A stretch of DNA of 64,000 nt from Bacteroidaceae bacterium (GCA_017965425.1 JAGCPY010000094.1:1-64000), one strand, 5' to 3'. Positions 9,323-18,373 are shown, counted from the stretch's first letter. The notes: a model not told the origin generated them from the sequence alone. Program-made: numbers and translations.

Positions 9323-9898
9323 TCAGAAGTTATATGCAAGACCTACACGGGCAATGAATAACCATCTGCCTTTGTGATTTCTGTACTCGTATGAGCCATT
9401 ATCATCATTTGAACATATTAGGCAACTCATTCCTGTTGCTTCCACTTGCATAGACAATGAGTGGCTGAGTCGGATGTCAAGACCTAAGCCGATGTTATAA
9501 TTGAAGCCATCATCGGAATAATAATCGCGATAGTAAGGATTAGTGCTACGAACTATTCTCTGCTCATAATAAACATATCCCAAACCTGCAATCAAATAGG
9601 GACGCACAGGACGAGGCGACGCAAAGAAAACATGACCATTCAAGAAAGCCTTGAACAAAGGACAGTTATATTCCTCTTTGTCCCCACCCGAATGGAATGC
9701 CTGATACTCCGCAGACGGTTCGATGCGGAAATAGTTGGAGATATTATAGTAATACTTCACGCCAATGCCTAAAGAGGTTGTGGAAGCACCTACGGCAAAC
9801 GGCACATTCACGCCCAAGCCACTCATGCCTTTCTGTGCAGAAACATCTGAGATGCTTGTTGCTGCCAAGAGCAGCGCTAATAAGATTTTCTTCATCAT
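9323..9898 (-). CDS. Outer-membrane beta-barrel protein (about 191 aa)
   Basis: A signal peptide (KKILLALLLAATSISDVSAQ) precedes a small barrel of alternating strands: VGASTTSLGIGVKYYYN, FRIEPSAEYQAF, VRPYLIAGLGYVYYEQ, NYNIGLGLDIRL, and a C-terminal LFIARVGLAYNF ending in phenylalanine, as expected for BAM substrates. The length fits an eight-stranded OmpA/OmpX-like or PF13505-type barrel. Two adjacent ATGs occur at 9898 and 9895. The gene lies 14 nt downstream of the AAA ATPase gene and 4 nt before the caspase-like gene, so it probably provides the outer-membrane component of that operon. Binding or pore activity is not evident. Confidence 0.8.
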   Translation of the reverse strand: MMKKILLALLLAATSISDVSAQKGMSGLGVNVPFAVGASTTSLGIGVKYYYNISNYFRIEPSAEYQAFHSGGDKEEYNCPLFKAFLNGHVFFASPRPVRPYLIAGLGYVYYEQRIVRSTNPYYRDYYSDDGFNYNIGLGLDIRLSHSLSMQVEATGMSCLICSNDDNGSYEYRNHKGRWLFIARVGLAYNF

Positions 9899-9912
9899 AG
9901 CAATATGTTTTT

Positions 9913-11100
9913 CTAATAGAGGAAGCCGAAGAGCCAGAGGGGAATGGCGTTGCCCCGACCGCGCTCAAGATTGGCTTGTGCATAGTAGACATCGGGCAAT
10001 GGACGCCGCACTTCGTCCATGCACACGCGGAAGCGGCGTCCGTCGACAAAGAAGGTACAGATGCGATCGCCGAAGCGTACGTCGTGGTAGGCCCAGAGGG
10101 CGTTCTGGAAGAAGGTTTCGGCCACGTCAATCTCCTCCATGCCGTTGGGATAGATGGCATACATGAGGTTGCTGTTGTGCATCATGATGCGTGCGGGCTT
10201 GCGCGGGAAGCCCTCGCCTTCGCGATAGATCATGTTGATGAGGCGTGCGTCTGAAAGGTATTTGATGTAGTTCATCACGGTGGCACGCGAGGTCTCAATA
10301 TCGAGAGCCAACTGACTGACATTGGGCGCAGAAGGTCGCTCGACGGCCAACAGATAGAGAAGTTTCTTGAGCTTGGTGAGGTACTTCAGTTCGATTTGCT
10401 TGATGAGGAGGATATCGACCTCAATCATCATGTTCATGGTCTTGAGCAGGTTCTCGCTGAAGTTACGTTTCTCGAGGAAGAAGGGGTAGAAGCCGTGGTG
10501 GAGGTAGCTCTGGAAGAAGTTGAGCGGATTGACGACGTCGAGAACTTCCGCGGCAATGCGTTCATGGTGGCGCAGGATGTCTCCGAGGGAATAGGCAGGG
10601 AACTGACAGCCAGTCTTCAGATTGAGAAATTCGCGGAAAGAGAAACCGCGGAGGTTGTAGCTGCTGACGAGTCCGTTCAGTTCTGGATTCTCTTCTTTGA
10701 GTCGCATGACAGAGGAACCCGTGAAGACGATTCGCAATCCCGAGTTCTCGTCGTGGCAGCGTCGTAGTTCATGGCTCCAGTTTGGCTGTTTGAAGACTTG
10801 ATCGATGAGCAACACCTCGCCTCCCTGCTGACGGAACTCCCGTGCGAAATCAGCCAGGCCCCGACCCTGGAAATAGAAGTTGTTCATATTGATGTAAAGA
10901 CACTTGCGGGTCCGCACATCAAAATTCTTCTTGGCATATTGCAGGAGAAAGGAGGTCTTGCCGACACCGCGTGTGCCCTTGATGCCGATGAGTGGCTGCT
11001 TCCAATCGATTTCGTCCATCAAGGCACGCCGGACAGGCAGGTCGGTATGCTCTACCAGATAAGCGTGTGTTCTGAAGAAAGATTCCATGTCAAGCTTCAT
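9913..11100 (-). CDS. AAA-family ATPase with DUF4143-like C-terminus
   Basis: The 395-aa protein has a Walker A motif GTRGVGKTS near residue 41 and a Walker B-like EVLLIDQV near 95. An arginine-bearing IVFTGSSVMRL follows, then a winged-helix-like region (VSQLALDIETSRATVMNYIK) and a C-terminal nuclease-like DUF4143 segment. This is the AAA_14/DUF4143 architecture common in Bacteroidetes. The family's function is poorly defined; archaeal relatives are sometimes linked to mobile DNA or toxin-like roles. The promoter at 11111-11141 precedes it, and it is the first gene of a three-gene operon with an outer-membrane barrel and a secreted caspase-like protease. The protein itself has no signal peptide. 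Confidence 0.8.
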   Translation of the reverse strand: MKLDMESFFRTHAYLVEHTDLPVRRALMDEIDWKQPLIGIKGTRGVGKTSFLLQYAKKNFDVRTRKCLYINMNNFYFQGRGLADFAREFRQQGGEVLLIDQVFKQPNWSHELRRCHDENSGLRIVFTGSSVMRLKEENPELNGLVSSYNLRGFSFREFLNLKTGCQFPAYSLGDILRHHERIAAEVLDVVNPLNFFQSYLHHGFYPFFLEKRNFSENLLKTMNMMIEVDILLIKQIELKYLTKLKKLLYLLAVERPSAPNVSQLALDIETSRATVMNYIKYLSDARLINMIYREGEGFPRKPARIMMHNSNLMYAIYPNGMEEIDVAETFFQNALWAYHDVRFGDRICTFFVDGRRFRVCMDEVRRPLPDVYYAQANLERGRGNAIPLWLFGFLY

Positions 11101-11110
11101 TTATCGGGGG

Positions 11111-11141
11111 CAAAAGTAGGCATAATTCACGAAAGTGCAAA
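11111..11141 (-). promoter_or_regulatory. Promoter of the AAA-barrel-caspase operon
   Basis: Minus-strand TTTG (11138-11141), 19 nt, then TACTTTTG (11111-11118). The -7 box is only 11 nt from the ATG at 11100, so the leader would be very short. Confidence 0.7.
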
Positions 11142-11165
11142 GTCTAGGATAGCAAAAAGAGACTT

Positions 11166-12248
11166 TTAGCCTTCATTTTTCTCAAAAACAGCTTTATAAT
11201 GCCCCCCAGAGGTGTCGATTTTGAAGATAGCGGTCTCTCCTTCCTTCAACTTTCGGGTGAGTTGGCAGGCCACCCAGCCCATTGTCGTTCGGAAATTGAG
11301 TTCGACAAGAGGGTGGATGAGGAATGAAGAATGAAGATTGAAGGATGAAGTATGAACCACCATCATGTCCACGCCGAGAGGGCCGGTGTACCACGCGGGA
11401 AGGTTGGCTGTGGAGAGGAGTTGGGCGAAACGGCTGGACAACTCACACAAGAGGGCGGGATGGACATAGCGTGCGAGGCGTTGCAGTTTCTCTTCCTCCG
11501 TGGCAACAAGGTTGCCGCTATAGACACCGCTGTCGGTGGTGGTGAAAATCGACAGACCTTCATAGCCGACACGACCGCCTTCGACCCAGAACTCCATTGC
11601 AAAATCCAGTTCTTTATCATAGAAAGGTTCGACCTCTACCCCGCCTTGACGGTTAAGAGTACGGCAAAGCCAGGAATGATCTACGGCAGAGACCCCGCTG
11701 TTTGAAAGAGAATGGGAGTGGGTTGCCATGATTTTCCGCACTCCACGTCCGCTGCCGCTCCAAGGCGCTTTGAGGATGGCCGTTCCGCCATAAGCGGCGA
11801 TGGCGGCCAAAGCGTCGTCCACGTTCTGACACCAGGTGGATTCACCGATGAGCGGACCGTCTGGTAAGAAAGCATCTGACCACGATTGGCGCAGACGAGC
11901 CAGCAGGTGTACAGCCGTCTGACGGGATGAACAGACACGGTAGGCTTCAAGCTGCTCCGCCGTTGGCAGATCCGACACCAAAACGCCAGCCTCTCTCAAA
12001 CAAGTCACGGCCAAAGGACTCCATCCCCAAGGGAAGGGGGTGGCATATATCTGTTGGGAGGAAGACATTTCTCTAATATGAGACTGGTCTTCTCCTGGAT
12101 GGAGAATGAGATCATCCTCCTTCGCCCACAGAGAAGGGAGGTCTGCAAGATCCATCGCCATCTGCCGAGCTGAAGCAGGTGGAGTGTAGTGAGGATCATT
12201 TGACGCCAACGCCAAATCGTTCCAAGGATTAAAAAAGAGCAGTCGCAT
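11166..12248 (-). CDS. ATP-grasp-like conserved hypothetical protein
   Basis: The 360-aa protein begins MRLLFFNPWNDLALA, a phrase I associate with a conserved Bacteroidetes family. The centre reads GTAILKAPWSGSGRGVRKI, resembling the phosphate-binding strand-loop of ATP-grasp ligases. Later GVDMM and VELNFRTTMGW resemble the metal- and ATP-binding EIN region. A peptide or amino-acid ligase activity is possible but unproven. Residues near 300-315 (SSFNLHSSFLIHP) are encoded by an ATGAAGA-type low-complexity stretch at 11315-11356 that looks inserted between GVDMMV and the ELNFR strand. It is divergent from the carboxyltransferase gene, with its own TATTTTTG box at 12274-12281. Confidence 0.65.
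   Translation of the reverse strand: MRLLFFNPWNDLALASNDPHYTPPASARQMAMDLADLPSLWAKEDDLILHPGEDQSHIREMSSSQQIYATPFPWGWSPLAVTCLREAGVLVSDLPTAEQLEAYRVCSSRQTAVHLLARLRQSWSDAFLPDGPLIGESTWCQNVDDALAAIAAYGGTAILKAPWSGSGRGVRKIMATHSHSLSNSGVSAVDHSWLCRTLNRQGGVEVEPFYDKELDFAMEFWVEGGRVGYEGLSIFTTTDSGVYSGNLVATEEEKLQRLARYVHPALLCELSSRFAQLLSTANLPAWYTGPLGVDMMVVHTSSFNLHSSFLIHPLVELNFRTTMGWVACQLTRKLKEGETAIFKIDTSGGHYKAVFEKNEG
11315..11356. repeat. Low-complexity ATGAAGA-type repeat inside a gene
   Basis: About six imperfect GAATGAAGA/GGATGAAG units run in tandem and are translated in frame within the ATP-grasp-like gene, adding about 14 residues beside the putative active-site strand. I recall similar tracts as common intergenic sequences in Bacteroidales. 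Confidence 0.5.
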
Positions 12249-12273
12249 GGGTGTTTCGGTGTCTTCTTGGATG

Positions 12274-12281
12274 CAAAAATA
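12274..12281 (-). promoter_or_regulatory. -7 promoter box for the ATP-grasp-like gene
   Basis: Minus-strand TATTTTTG about 26 nt before the ATG at 12248. No convincing -33 TTG was found at the expected distance. Confidence 0.45.
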
Positions 12282-12355
12282 GTGACTTTTTCCCGATAAT
12301 TCTTTTGTTCGATGATTTTTTCTTTATTTCTTCGTCGCGAATGCAAACTTTTTCT

Positions 12356-12363
12356 TACCTTTG
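12356..12363 (+). promoter_or_regulatory. -7 promoter box for the carboxyltransferase gene
   Basis: TACCTTTG, 41 nt before the ATG at 12405. The -33 region is T-rich but lacks a clear TTTG. Confidence 0.55.
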
Positions 12364-12404
12364 CCTCAAATTCTGAAGTAAACAATCACCTATAAATATA
12401 TACT

Positions 12405-14192
12405 ATGAAGAAAAAAATCCAATTCAGCCTGGTCTATCGCGACATGTGGCAGAGCTCAGGCAAATTCCAGCCGCGCAAAGATCAGCTGGAACGCATTGCA
12501 CCCGCCATCATTGACATGGGCGTTTTCGACCGCGTGGAAACCAATGGAGGTGCCTTCGAGCAAGTGAACCTGCTGGCTGGCGAGAACCCCAACGCCGCCG
12601 TGCGTGCCTTCTGCAAGCCGTTTAACGAAGTGGGCATCAAGACCCACATGCTCGACCGTGGCCTCAACGCCCTGCGCATGTACCCCGTACCAGATGACGT
12701 GCGTGAATTGCAATACAAAGTGAAGCACGCTCAGGGCGTGGACATCCCCCGTATCTTCTGCGGCCTAAACGACGTGCGGAACATCATTCCTTCGGTGAAA
12801 TGGGCTAAGGCTGCCGGCATGACGCCACAGGCGACGCTCTGCATCACCACTTCACCCGTGCACACCGTGGAGTACTACAGCAAAATCGCTGACCAAGTGA
12901 TTGCTGCCGGAGCCGAAGAAATCTGCCTGAAAGACATGGCTGGCATCGGACAGCCGGCTCTCCTTGGTGCACTGACGAAAGCCATCAAGACCAAACACCC
13001 CGATATCATTATCCAGTACCACGGACATAGCGGACCAGGACTCTCGATGGCTTCGATTCTCGAAGTCTGCAACAACGGCGCTGATGTCATCGATACCGCA
13101 ATCGAACCACTGAGCTGGGGTAAGGTGCATCCAGACATCATCAGCGTTCAATCGATGTTGAAGAACGAAGGTTTCGAGGTGAAAGAAATAAATATGAATG
13201 CGTACATGCGCGCGAGAGCACTGACACAGGAGTTCATTGACGACTGGCTGGGTTACTTCATCAACCCAGGCAACAAGTTGATGTCGTCTCTTCTACTCGG
13301 TTGCGGACTCCCTGGCGGCATGATGGGCAGCATGATGGCAGACTTGGCAGGCATACACGGGGTCATCAACAGTACGCTGAAAACCAAAGGCGAACCCGAA
13401 CTGTCAACGGACGATATCTTGGTGAAGCTGTTTGACGAGGTGGCTTACGTGTGGCCGCGTGTCGGCTATCCACCATTGGTGACGCCGTTCTCGCAGTACG
13501 TGAAGAACATCGCCCTGATGAACTTGCTCACCATGGCACAGGGCAAGGGACGCTTCGTGATGATGGACGACAGCATGTGGGGCATGATCCTCGGCAAGAG
13601 CGGCAAGATTCCCGGCACCATTGACCCTGAACTGAAGGAACTGGCGAAGAAGCAAGGCCGCGAGTTCACCGATGCCGACCCGCACACATTGCTGAAGAAT
13701 GCCCTGCCCGACTTCATCAAGGAAATGGAAGAGAACGGATGGGACCGTGGACAGGATGATGAGGAACTCTATGAGCTGGCCATGCACCCCGAACAATACC
13801 GCAACTACAAGAGCGGACAAGCCAAGAAGAACTTCCTTGCCGATTTGGAAAAAGCCAAGGTCGCCAAAGCACAAGCCACAGCCGGTCCCAAAATGTCTCT
13901 GGAAGAACTTTCCGCTTTCAAGCACGCCAAGGCTGATGCCGTCACGGCTCCCGAAAATGGGCAAGTGCTCTTCGAGGTTAGCGGTGATGCAGGCGTGACG
14001 CGCTGCACAGAGCCCGCCATCGGCACCATATATAAGGAAGGCGATACCATCTGCTACCTCCAAACACAGTATGGACAGCTGTTGCCCCTCACGGCTGGTC
14101 TTGGTGGCAAGCTCGTTGACATCACGGCTTTCCAAGGTAAGAAAGTCGTCAAGGGACAGGCCATCGCATGGTTGGAACGAAACGCCCTGTAA
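12405..14192 (+). CDS. oadA: Oxaloacetate decarboxylase alpha / pyruvate carboxylase B-like carboxyltransferase
   Basis: The 595-aa protein has a carboxyltransferase TIM barrel (RDMWQSSGKFQPRKDQL at the N-terminus, ICLKDMAGIG with the lysine expected to be carbamylated, and QYHGHSGPG supplying metal-ligand histidines). A PYC_OADA helical domain and a C-terminal biotinyl-like domain follow. The family moves CO2 between carboxybiotin and pyruvate/oxaloacetate. Oddly, where the biotinyl domain should read EAMKM this protein has LQTQYGQ, so the lysine that carries biotin appears absent. Either a separate carrier is used or the domain is structural. It lies 17 nt upstream of the receiver/PEP-synthase-like gene, suggesting co-regulation of the pyruvate/oxaloacetate/PEP node. 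Confidence 0.85.
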   Translation: MKKKIQFSLVYRDMWQSSGKFQPRKDQLERIAPAIIDMGVFDRVETNGGAFEQVNLLAGENPNAAVRAFCKPFNEVGIKTHMLDRGLNALRMYPVPDDVRELQYKVKHAQGVDIPRIFCGLNDVRNIIPSVKWAKAAGMTPQATLCITTSPVHTVEYYSKIADQVIAAGAEEICLKDMAGIGQPALLGALTKAIKTKHPDIIIQYHGHSGPGLSMASILEVCNNGADVIDTAIEPLSWGKVHPDIISVQSMLKNEGFEVKEINMNAYMRARALTQEFIDDWLGYFINPGNKLMSSLLLGCGLPGGMMGSMMADLAGIHGVINSTLKTKGEPELSTDDILVKLFDEVAYVWPRVGYPPLVTPFSQYVKNIALMNLLTMAQGKGRFVMMDDSMWGMILGKSGKIPGTIDPELKELAKKQGREFTDADPHTLLKNALPDFIKEMEENGWDRGQDDEELYELAMHPEQYRNYKSGQAKKNFLADLEKAKVAKAQATAGPKMSLEELSAFKHAKADAVTAPENGQVLFEVSGDAGVTRCTEPAIGTIYKEGDTICYLQTQYGQLLPLTAGLGGKLVDITAFQGKKVVKGQAIAWLERNAL

Positions 14193-14209
14193 ACTGACTG
14201 TCGCCGTCC

Positions 14210-17155
14210 ATGAAGAAGGACACCCTGCTGCTACGCGATACGTCGTTCGTTGATCTCATGGCTCGACGTATCTTCAACGTGTTGCTGATCGCCAATCCTT
14301 ACGATGCGTTCATGCTGGAGGATGACGGGCGCGTTGACGAGAAGATATTCGACGAATATGCCAAGCTGGGTCTGCGCTATCCGCCACGCTTCGTGCAAGT
14401 GGCTTCCGAGGAAGAAGCGCTGGAACAGATGCGGCGCTTCTCCTTCGATTTGGTCATCGTCATGCCGGGAACGGACAACAACGACATCTTCGACATCGCA
14501 CGAGGCATCAAGACATCTCTCCCACACATCCCTTGCGTCATCCTGACGCCTTTCTCACACGGCATTAGCAAGCGCATGGCGGACGAAGACCTCTCGGCCT
14601 TTGAGTACGTCTTCTGCTGGTTGGGCAACACCGAACTGCTGCTCTCCATCATCAAGCTTATCGAGGACAAGATGAATCTGGCACACGACCTCGCTGCCGG
14701 CGTACAAATGATTATGTTGGTTGAGGACAACGTGCGTTTCTATTCCAGCATCCTTCCCAATCTCTATAAGTTCGTACTCCAGCAGAGCTTGGAGTTTGCA
14801 ACCGAAGCACTTAACTCGCAGTTGGAAACACTACGGATGCGCGGACGACCAAAGATTGTCCTTGCACGTAACTACGAGGAGGCATGGGCTCTCTACGAAC
14901 ACTTTGCCGACAACACGCTCGGTGTCATCTCCGACTGCCGCTTCCCCCATGAAGGACAGCTCGACGAGTTGGCAGGTGTGAAGTTACTGAAAGCTATCCG
15001 CCAACACGACGAATTCATCCCCCTCATCATGGAGAGTTCAGAACCAGAGAAGGCGGCCTTGATGGAAGGCATGAAGGTTCGCTTTGTCGATAAGAACTCC
15101 AAGAAGATGGCCGTTGACCTGCGCGAACTCATCCTGCGCTACTTTGGTTTCGGCGACTTCGTGTTCCGCAACCCGCAAACGCTGGAAGAGGTGGCCCGCC
15201 TGCGAAACCTCAAAGACCTTCAAGATAACATTTTCACGCTACCACGCGAATCTTTGCTCTATCACGTCCAGCACAACAACGTTTCACGCTGGCTCTGTTC
15301 TCGTGCGCTGTTCCCCATTGCAGAGTTCCTGAAACGCATCACCTGGAACTCTCTCCAAGACGTTGACCAGCATCGCCAAATCATCTTCGATGCCATCGTC
15401 AGCTATCGCCGCATGAAGAATCAGGGAGTCGTGGCTGTGTTCCAACGCGAACGCTTTGACCGTTATTCGAACTTCGCCCGCATCGGTGACGGCAGCCTCG
15501 GCGGCAAGGGACGCGGGCTGGCTTTCATTGATCATATCATTAAACGCCACACCGACCTCAACGACTATGACAACGCCGAGGTGATGATACCCAAAACCGT
15601 CGTTCTTTGCACCGACATCTTCGACGAGTTCATGGATAGCAACCAGCTCTACCAAGTGGCGCTCTCCGACATTCCAGACGAAGACATCCTGACGGCTTTC
15701 CTCCATGCACGCCTGCCGGCACGCCTCATTGGCGACCTAATGGCTTTCCTCGAGGTCGTCACCACACCCATTGCCATCCGCTCGAGTTCACTGCTCGAGG
15801 ACAGTCATTATCAGCCTTTCGCAGGCATCTACTCCACCTACATGATTCCTTTCGTGCCAGACAAGTATGAACGGTTGCACATGTTGTCTGATGCCATCAA
15901 GGCCGTTTATGCCAGTGTCTTCTACGCCGACTCGAAAGCCTATATGACCGCCACCAGCAACGTCATCGATCAGGAGAAGATGGGAGTCATCTTGCAGGAA
16001 GTCGTAGGTGAGCAACATGGCGACCGCTTCTACCCCACCCTCTCCGGTGTCGCCCGTTCGGTCAACTACTACCCCATCGGCGACGAGCGGGCTGAAGAAG
16101 GCACCGTCAATCTCGCCCTCGGACTGGGCAAGTACATCGTTGACGGCGGACAGAGCCTACGTGTCTGCCCGGCACATCCACATCAGGTGCTACAGACTTC
16201 TGAGATGGAAATCGCCCTGAAAGAAACGCAGACACGCTTCTACGCCCTCGACCTGAAGAACCCGCCTACCACCTTCCTCAAGGACGACGGATTCAACCTA
16301 TTGAAACTGCGCGTCAATGCTGCCGAGCCCGACGGGACTTTACAATACATAGCCTCCACCTACGACCCCTACGACCAGGTAATCCGCGACGGCATCTATG
16401 AAGGTGGCCGCAAAGTTATCACCTTCTGCGGCGTACTCCAACAAGACATCTTCCCACTGCCAGACATCTTAAGCAAGATCATGCTGTATGGCCAATCAGA
16501 GATGCGTCGCGCCGTGGAAATCGAGTTCGCCGCCAACATACATGCCAACCGAACGGGTGAGTTCTACCTCCTGCAGATACGCCCGATGGTAGATAACAAA
16601 CTCATGTTGGACGAAGACCTCCAAAGCATACCCGACAAAGACTGCCTCTTGAGAAGTCACAACGCCATCGGCCACGGCATCCAAACTGACGTGCAGGACA
16701 TCGTCTATGTAAAGACCGACGGCTGGAGTGCCAGCAACAACCCTGCCGTGGCAGAGGAGATAGAACGCATCAACCGCCGTTTCCTCGACGAAGAACGTGG
16801 CTACGTACTTGTCGGTCCAGGCCGTTGGGGATCTTCAGACCCCTGGCTCGGCGTCCCTGTCAAATGGCCACACATCTCTGCAGCCAAGGTCATTGTCGAA
16901 GCCGGCCTCGACCACTACCGCGTCGATCCCAGCCAAGGCACTCACTTCTTTCAGAACCTTACCAGCTTCGGTGTCGGATATTTTACCATCAACGATTATA
17001 TGGGCGACGGCATCTACCGCCACGACCTCCTCGACCAAATGCCCGCCACAGAAGAAACTGCCCACATGCGTGTCGTCCATTTTGACCTTCCATTTACCAT
17101 AAAAGTGGACGGAATGAAGAAAGAAGGTGTCATTTTGCTGCCATCTACACAATAA
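14210..17155 (+). CDS. Receiver-like and pyruvate/PEP-binding (PPDK N-terminal) fusion protein
   Basis: In this 981-aa protein residues about 20-150 look like a degenerate receiver domain (FDLVIVMPGTDN). Residues 164-310 look like an intact one (MLVEDN, phosphoacceptor candidate in GVISDCRFP near 242, lysine in FVDKNSK). From about 425 the ATP-grasp half of PEP synthase/pyruvate phosphate dikinase follows (DGSLGGKGRG, IAIRSSSLLEDS, FYLLQIRPM). The swivelling phosphohistidine domain and the PEP/pyruvate barrel of those enzymes are missing; a different C-terminal region (LVGPGRWGSSDPW, SQGTHFFQNLTSFGVGYF) takes their place. It is therefore probably not a complete PEP synthase and may be a phosphorylation-controlled ATP-dependent enzyme. 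It is co-transcribed with the carboxyltransferase gene. Confidence 0.75.
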   Translation: MKKDTLLLRDTSFVDLMARRIFNVLLIANPYDAFMLEDDGRVDEKIFDEYAKLGLRYPPRFVQVASEEEALEQMRRFSFDLVIVMPGTDNNDIFDIARGIKTSLPHIPCVILTPFSHGISKRMADEDLSAFEYVFCWLGNTELLLSIIKLIEDKMNLAHDLAAGVQMIMLVEDNVRFYSSILPNLYKFVLQQSLEFATEALNSQLETLRMRGRPKIVLARNYEEAWALYEHFADNTLGVISDCRFPHEGQLDELAGVKLLKAIRQHDEFIPLIMESSEPEKAALMEGMKVRFVDKNSKKMAVDLRELILRYFGFGDFVFRNPQTLEEVARLRNLKDLQDNIFTLPRESLLYHVQHNNVSRWLCSRALFPIAEFLKRITWNSLQDVDQHRQIIFDAIVSYRRMKNQGVVAVFQRERFDRYSNFARIGDGSLGGKGRGLAFIDHIIKRHTDLNDYDNAEVMIPKTVVLCTDIFDEFMDSNQLYQVALSDIPDEDILTAFLHARLPARLIGDLMAFLEVVTTPIAIRSSSLLEDSHYQPFAGIYSTYMIPFVPDKYERLHMLSDAIKAVYASVFYADSKAYMTATSNVIDQEKMGVILQEVVGEQHGDRFYPTLSGVARSVNYYPIGDERAEEGTVNLALGLGKYIVDGGQSLRVCPAHPHQVLQTSEMEIALKETQTRFYALDLKNPPTTFLKDDGFNLLKLRVNAAEPDGTLQYIASTYDPYDQVIRDGIYEGGRKVITFCGVLQQDIFPLPDILSKIMLYGQSEMRRAVEIEFAANIHANRTGEFYLLQIRPMVDNKLMLDEDLQSIPDKDCLLRSHNAIGHGIQTDVQDIVYVKTDGWSASNNPAVAEEIERINRRFLDEERGYVLVGPGRWGSSDPWLGVPVKWPHISAAKVIVEAGLDHYRVDPSQGTHFFQNLTSFGVGYFTINDYMGDGIYRHDLLDQMPATEETAHMRVVHFDLPFTIKVDGMKKEGVILLPSTQ

Positions 17156-17189
17156 ATTCATCCGTTTTGATGATTTTTATAGTTGTTTT

Positions 17190-17221
17190 TTTGTGTGAAA
17201 CCGATTTATTGCCTACCTTTG
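17190..17221 (+). promoter_or_regulatory. Strong promoter of the OmpA gene
   Basis: TTTG (17190-17193), 20 nt, TACCTTTG (17214-17221), with T-rich sequence upstream. The leader is about 50 nt. Confidence 0.8.
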
Positions 17222-17278
17222 CACCGCTTTATGAGCAAGACTCAAGAATAAATAACATATCCTATTAACTTAAAGAAC

Positions 17279-18352
17279 ATGAAATTTACTAAATTTCTTC
17301 TCGCAGCCTTCCTGATGATGTCAGGCTTAGCTGCTAGTGCTCAGGAAACTGAGACCGTTGAGTTCAACCACCACTGGTTCCTGCAGCTGCAGGGTGGCGC
17401 ACAGTACACGCTGGGTGAGGCAGATTTCAACAAACTCATCTCGCCGAACGCTCAAATCGCCGTGGGTTACCAGTTTACTCCCGTATGGGCACTCCGTTTA
17501 GCTGCCAATGCTTGGCAGAGCAAGGGTGGCTTTGCTTCCAACGACACCTACAAGTGGAACTACGTGGCTCCGTCCTTGGATGTGAAGTTCAATATCATCA
17601 ACGCCATTGCCGGTTACAATCCCAATCGTGTCTTTGGCCTTAACATCATCGCTGGTGTTGGTGCTAACATTGGCTGGAACAACGACGAAGCTGCCAACTT
17701 TGCAAACACTTATGAGATGGCAAAGCTTTGGGACGGCACAAAGGTGAACCCCCTCGGCCGCGCCGGTATTGACCTCGACTTCCGCCTCAGCAAGCGTGTC
17801 AGCCTCAACCTCGAGTGCATGGCCAATGGTACTCTGGAGCGTTACAATAGCAAGAAAAAGATTAAGGATGAGAATCCCGACTGGTACTTCAACGCCCTTC
17901 TGGGTCTGAAGATTGCCCTCGGCAACACTGAAAAGGTGATTCCCGTTGCTGCTCCCGTTGTTGTTGAAGAGCCCGCTCCTGCTCCTGTCGCTCGTGAAGT
18001 TGCCAAGCCCCAGCCCACCGCTACTCGCGCAGCTGAGAAGCGCACTGAGATTTTCTACTACATCCGCCAGACCGAGATTCGTGACGACCAGAAGGGTAAG
18101 CTCACCGACCTCATCAACTTCCTCAAGACCAATCCTGAAGTGAAGGTTGCCGTTACCGGTTATGCCGACGTTGAAACTGGTAATCCCCGCATCAACATGA
18201 AGTACTCTCAGGGTCGTGCAGAGGGCGTTGCCAAGGCACTGCGCGAAGCTGGTATCGATGCCGCACGCATCACTGTTGACGCTAAGGGTGACACCGTTCA
18301 GCCCTTCAGCGAGAACGACAAGAACCGCGTCAGCATCTGTATCGCTAAATAA
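17279..18352 (+). CDS. OmpA-family outer-membrane porin / peptidoglycan-binding protein
   Basis: The 357-aa protein has a signal peptide (FLLAAFLMMSGLAASAQ) and an N-terminal eight-stranded-type barrel to about residue 220. A proline/alanine/valine-rich linker follows (PVVVEEPAPAPVAREVAKPQ), then a C-terminal OmpA domain with VAVTGYADVETGNPRINMKY and SQGRAEGVAKAL, the peptidoglycan-contacting region. Such proteins tie the outer membrane to the cell wall and are usually very abundant in Bacteroidales, consistent with the strong promoter and terminator that frame it as a single-gene unit. Codon choice is strongly biased, as expected for high expression. Confidence 0.9.
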   Translation: MKFTKFLLAAFLMMSGLAASAQETETVEFNHHWFLQLQGGAQYTLGEADFNKLISPNAQIAVGYQFTPVWALRLAANAWQSKGGFASNDTYKWNYVAPSLDVKFNIINAIAGYNPNRVFGLNIIAGVGANIGWNNDEAANFANTYEMAKLWDGTKVNPLGRAGIDLDFRLSKRVSLNLECMANGTLERYNSKKKIKDENPDWYFNALLGLKIALGNTEKVIPVAAPVVVEEPAPAPVAREVAKPQPTATRAAEKRTEIFYYIRQTEIRDDQKGKLTDLINFLKTNPEVKVAVTGYADVETGNPRINMKYSQGRAEGVAKALREAGIDAARITVDAKGDTVQPFSENDKNRVSICIAK

Positions 18353-18373
18353 GTGAATACATACTCACAAGAA

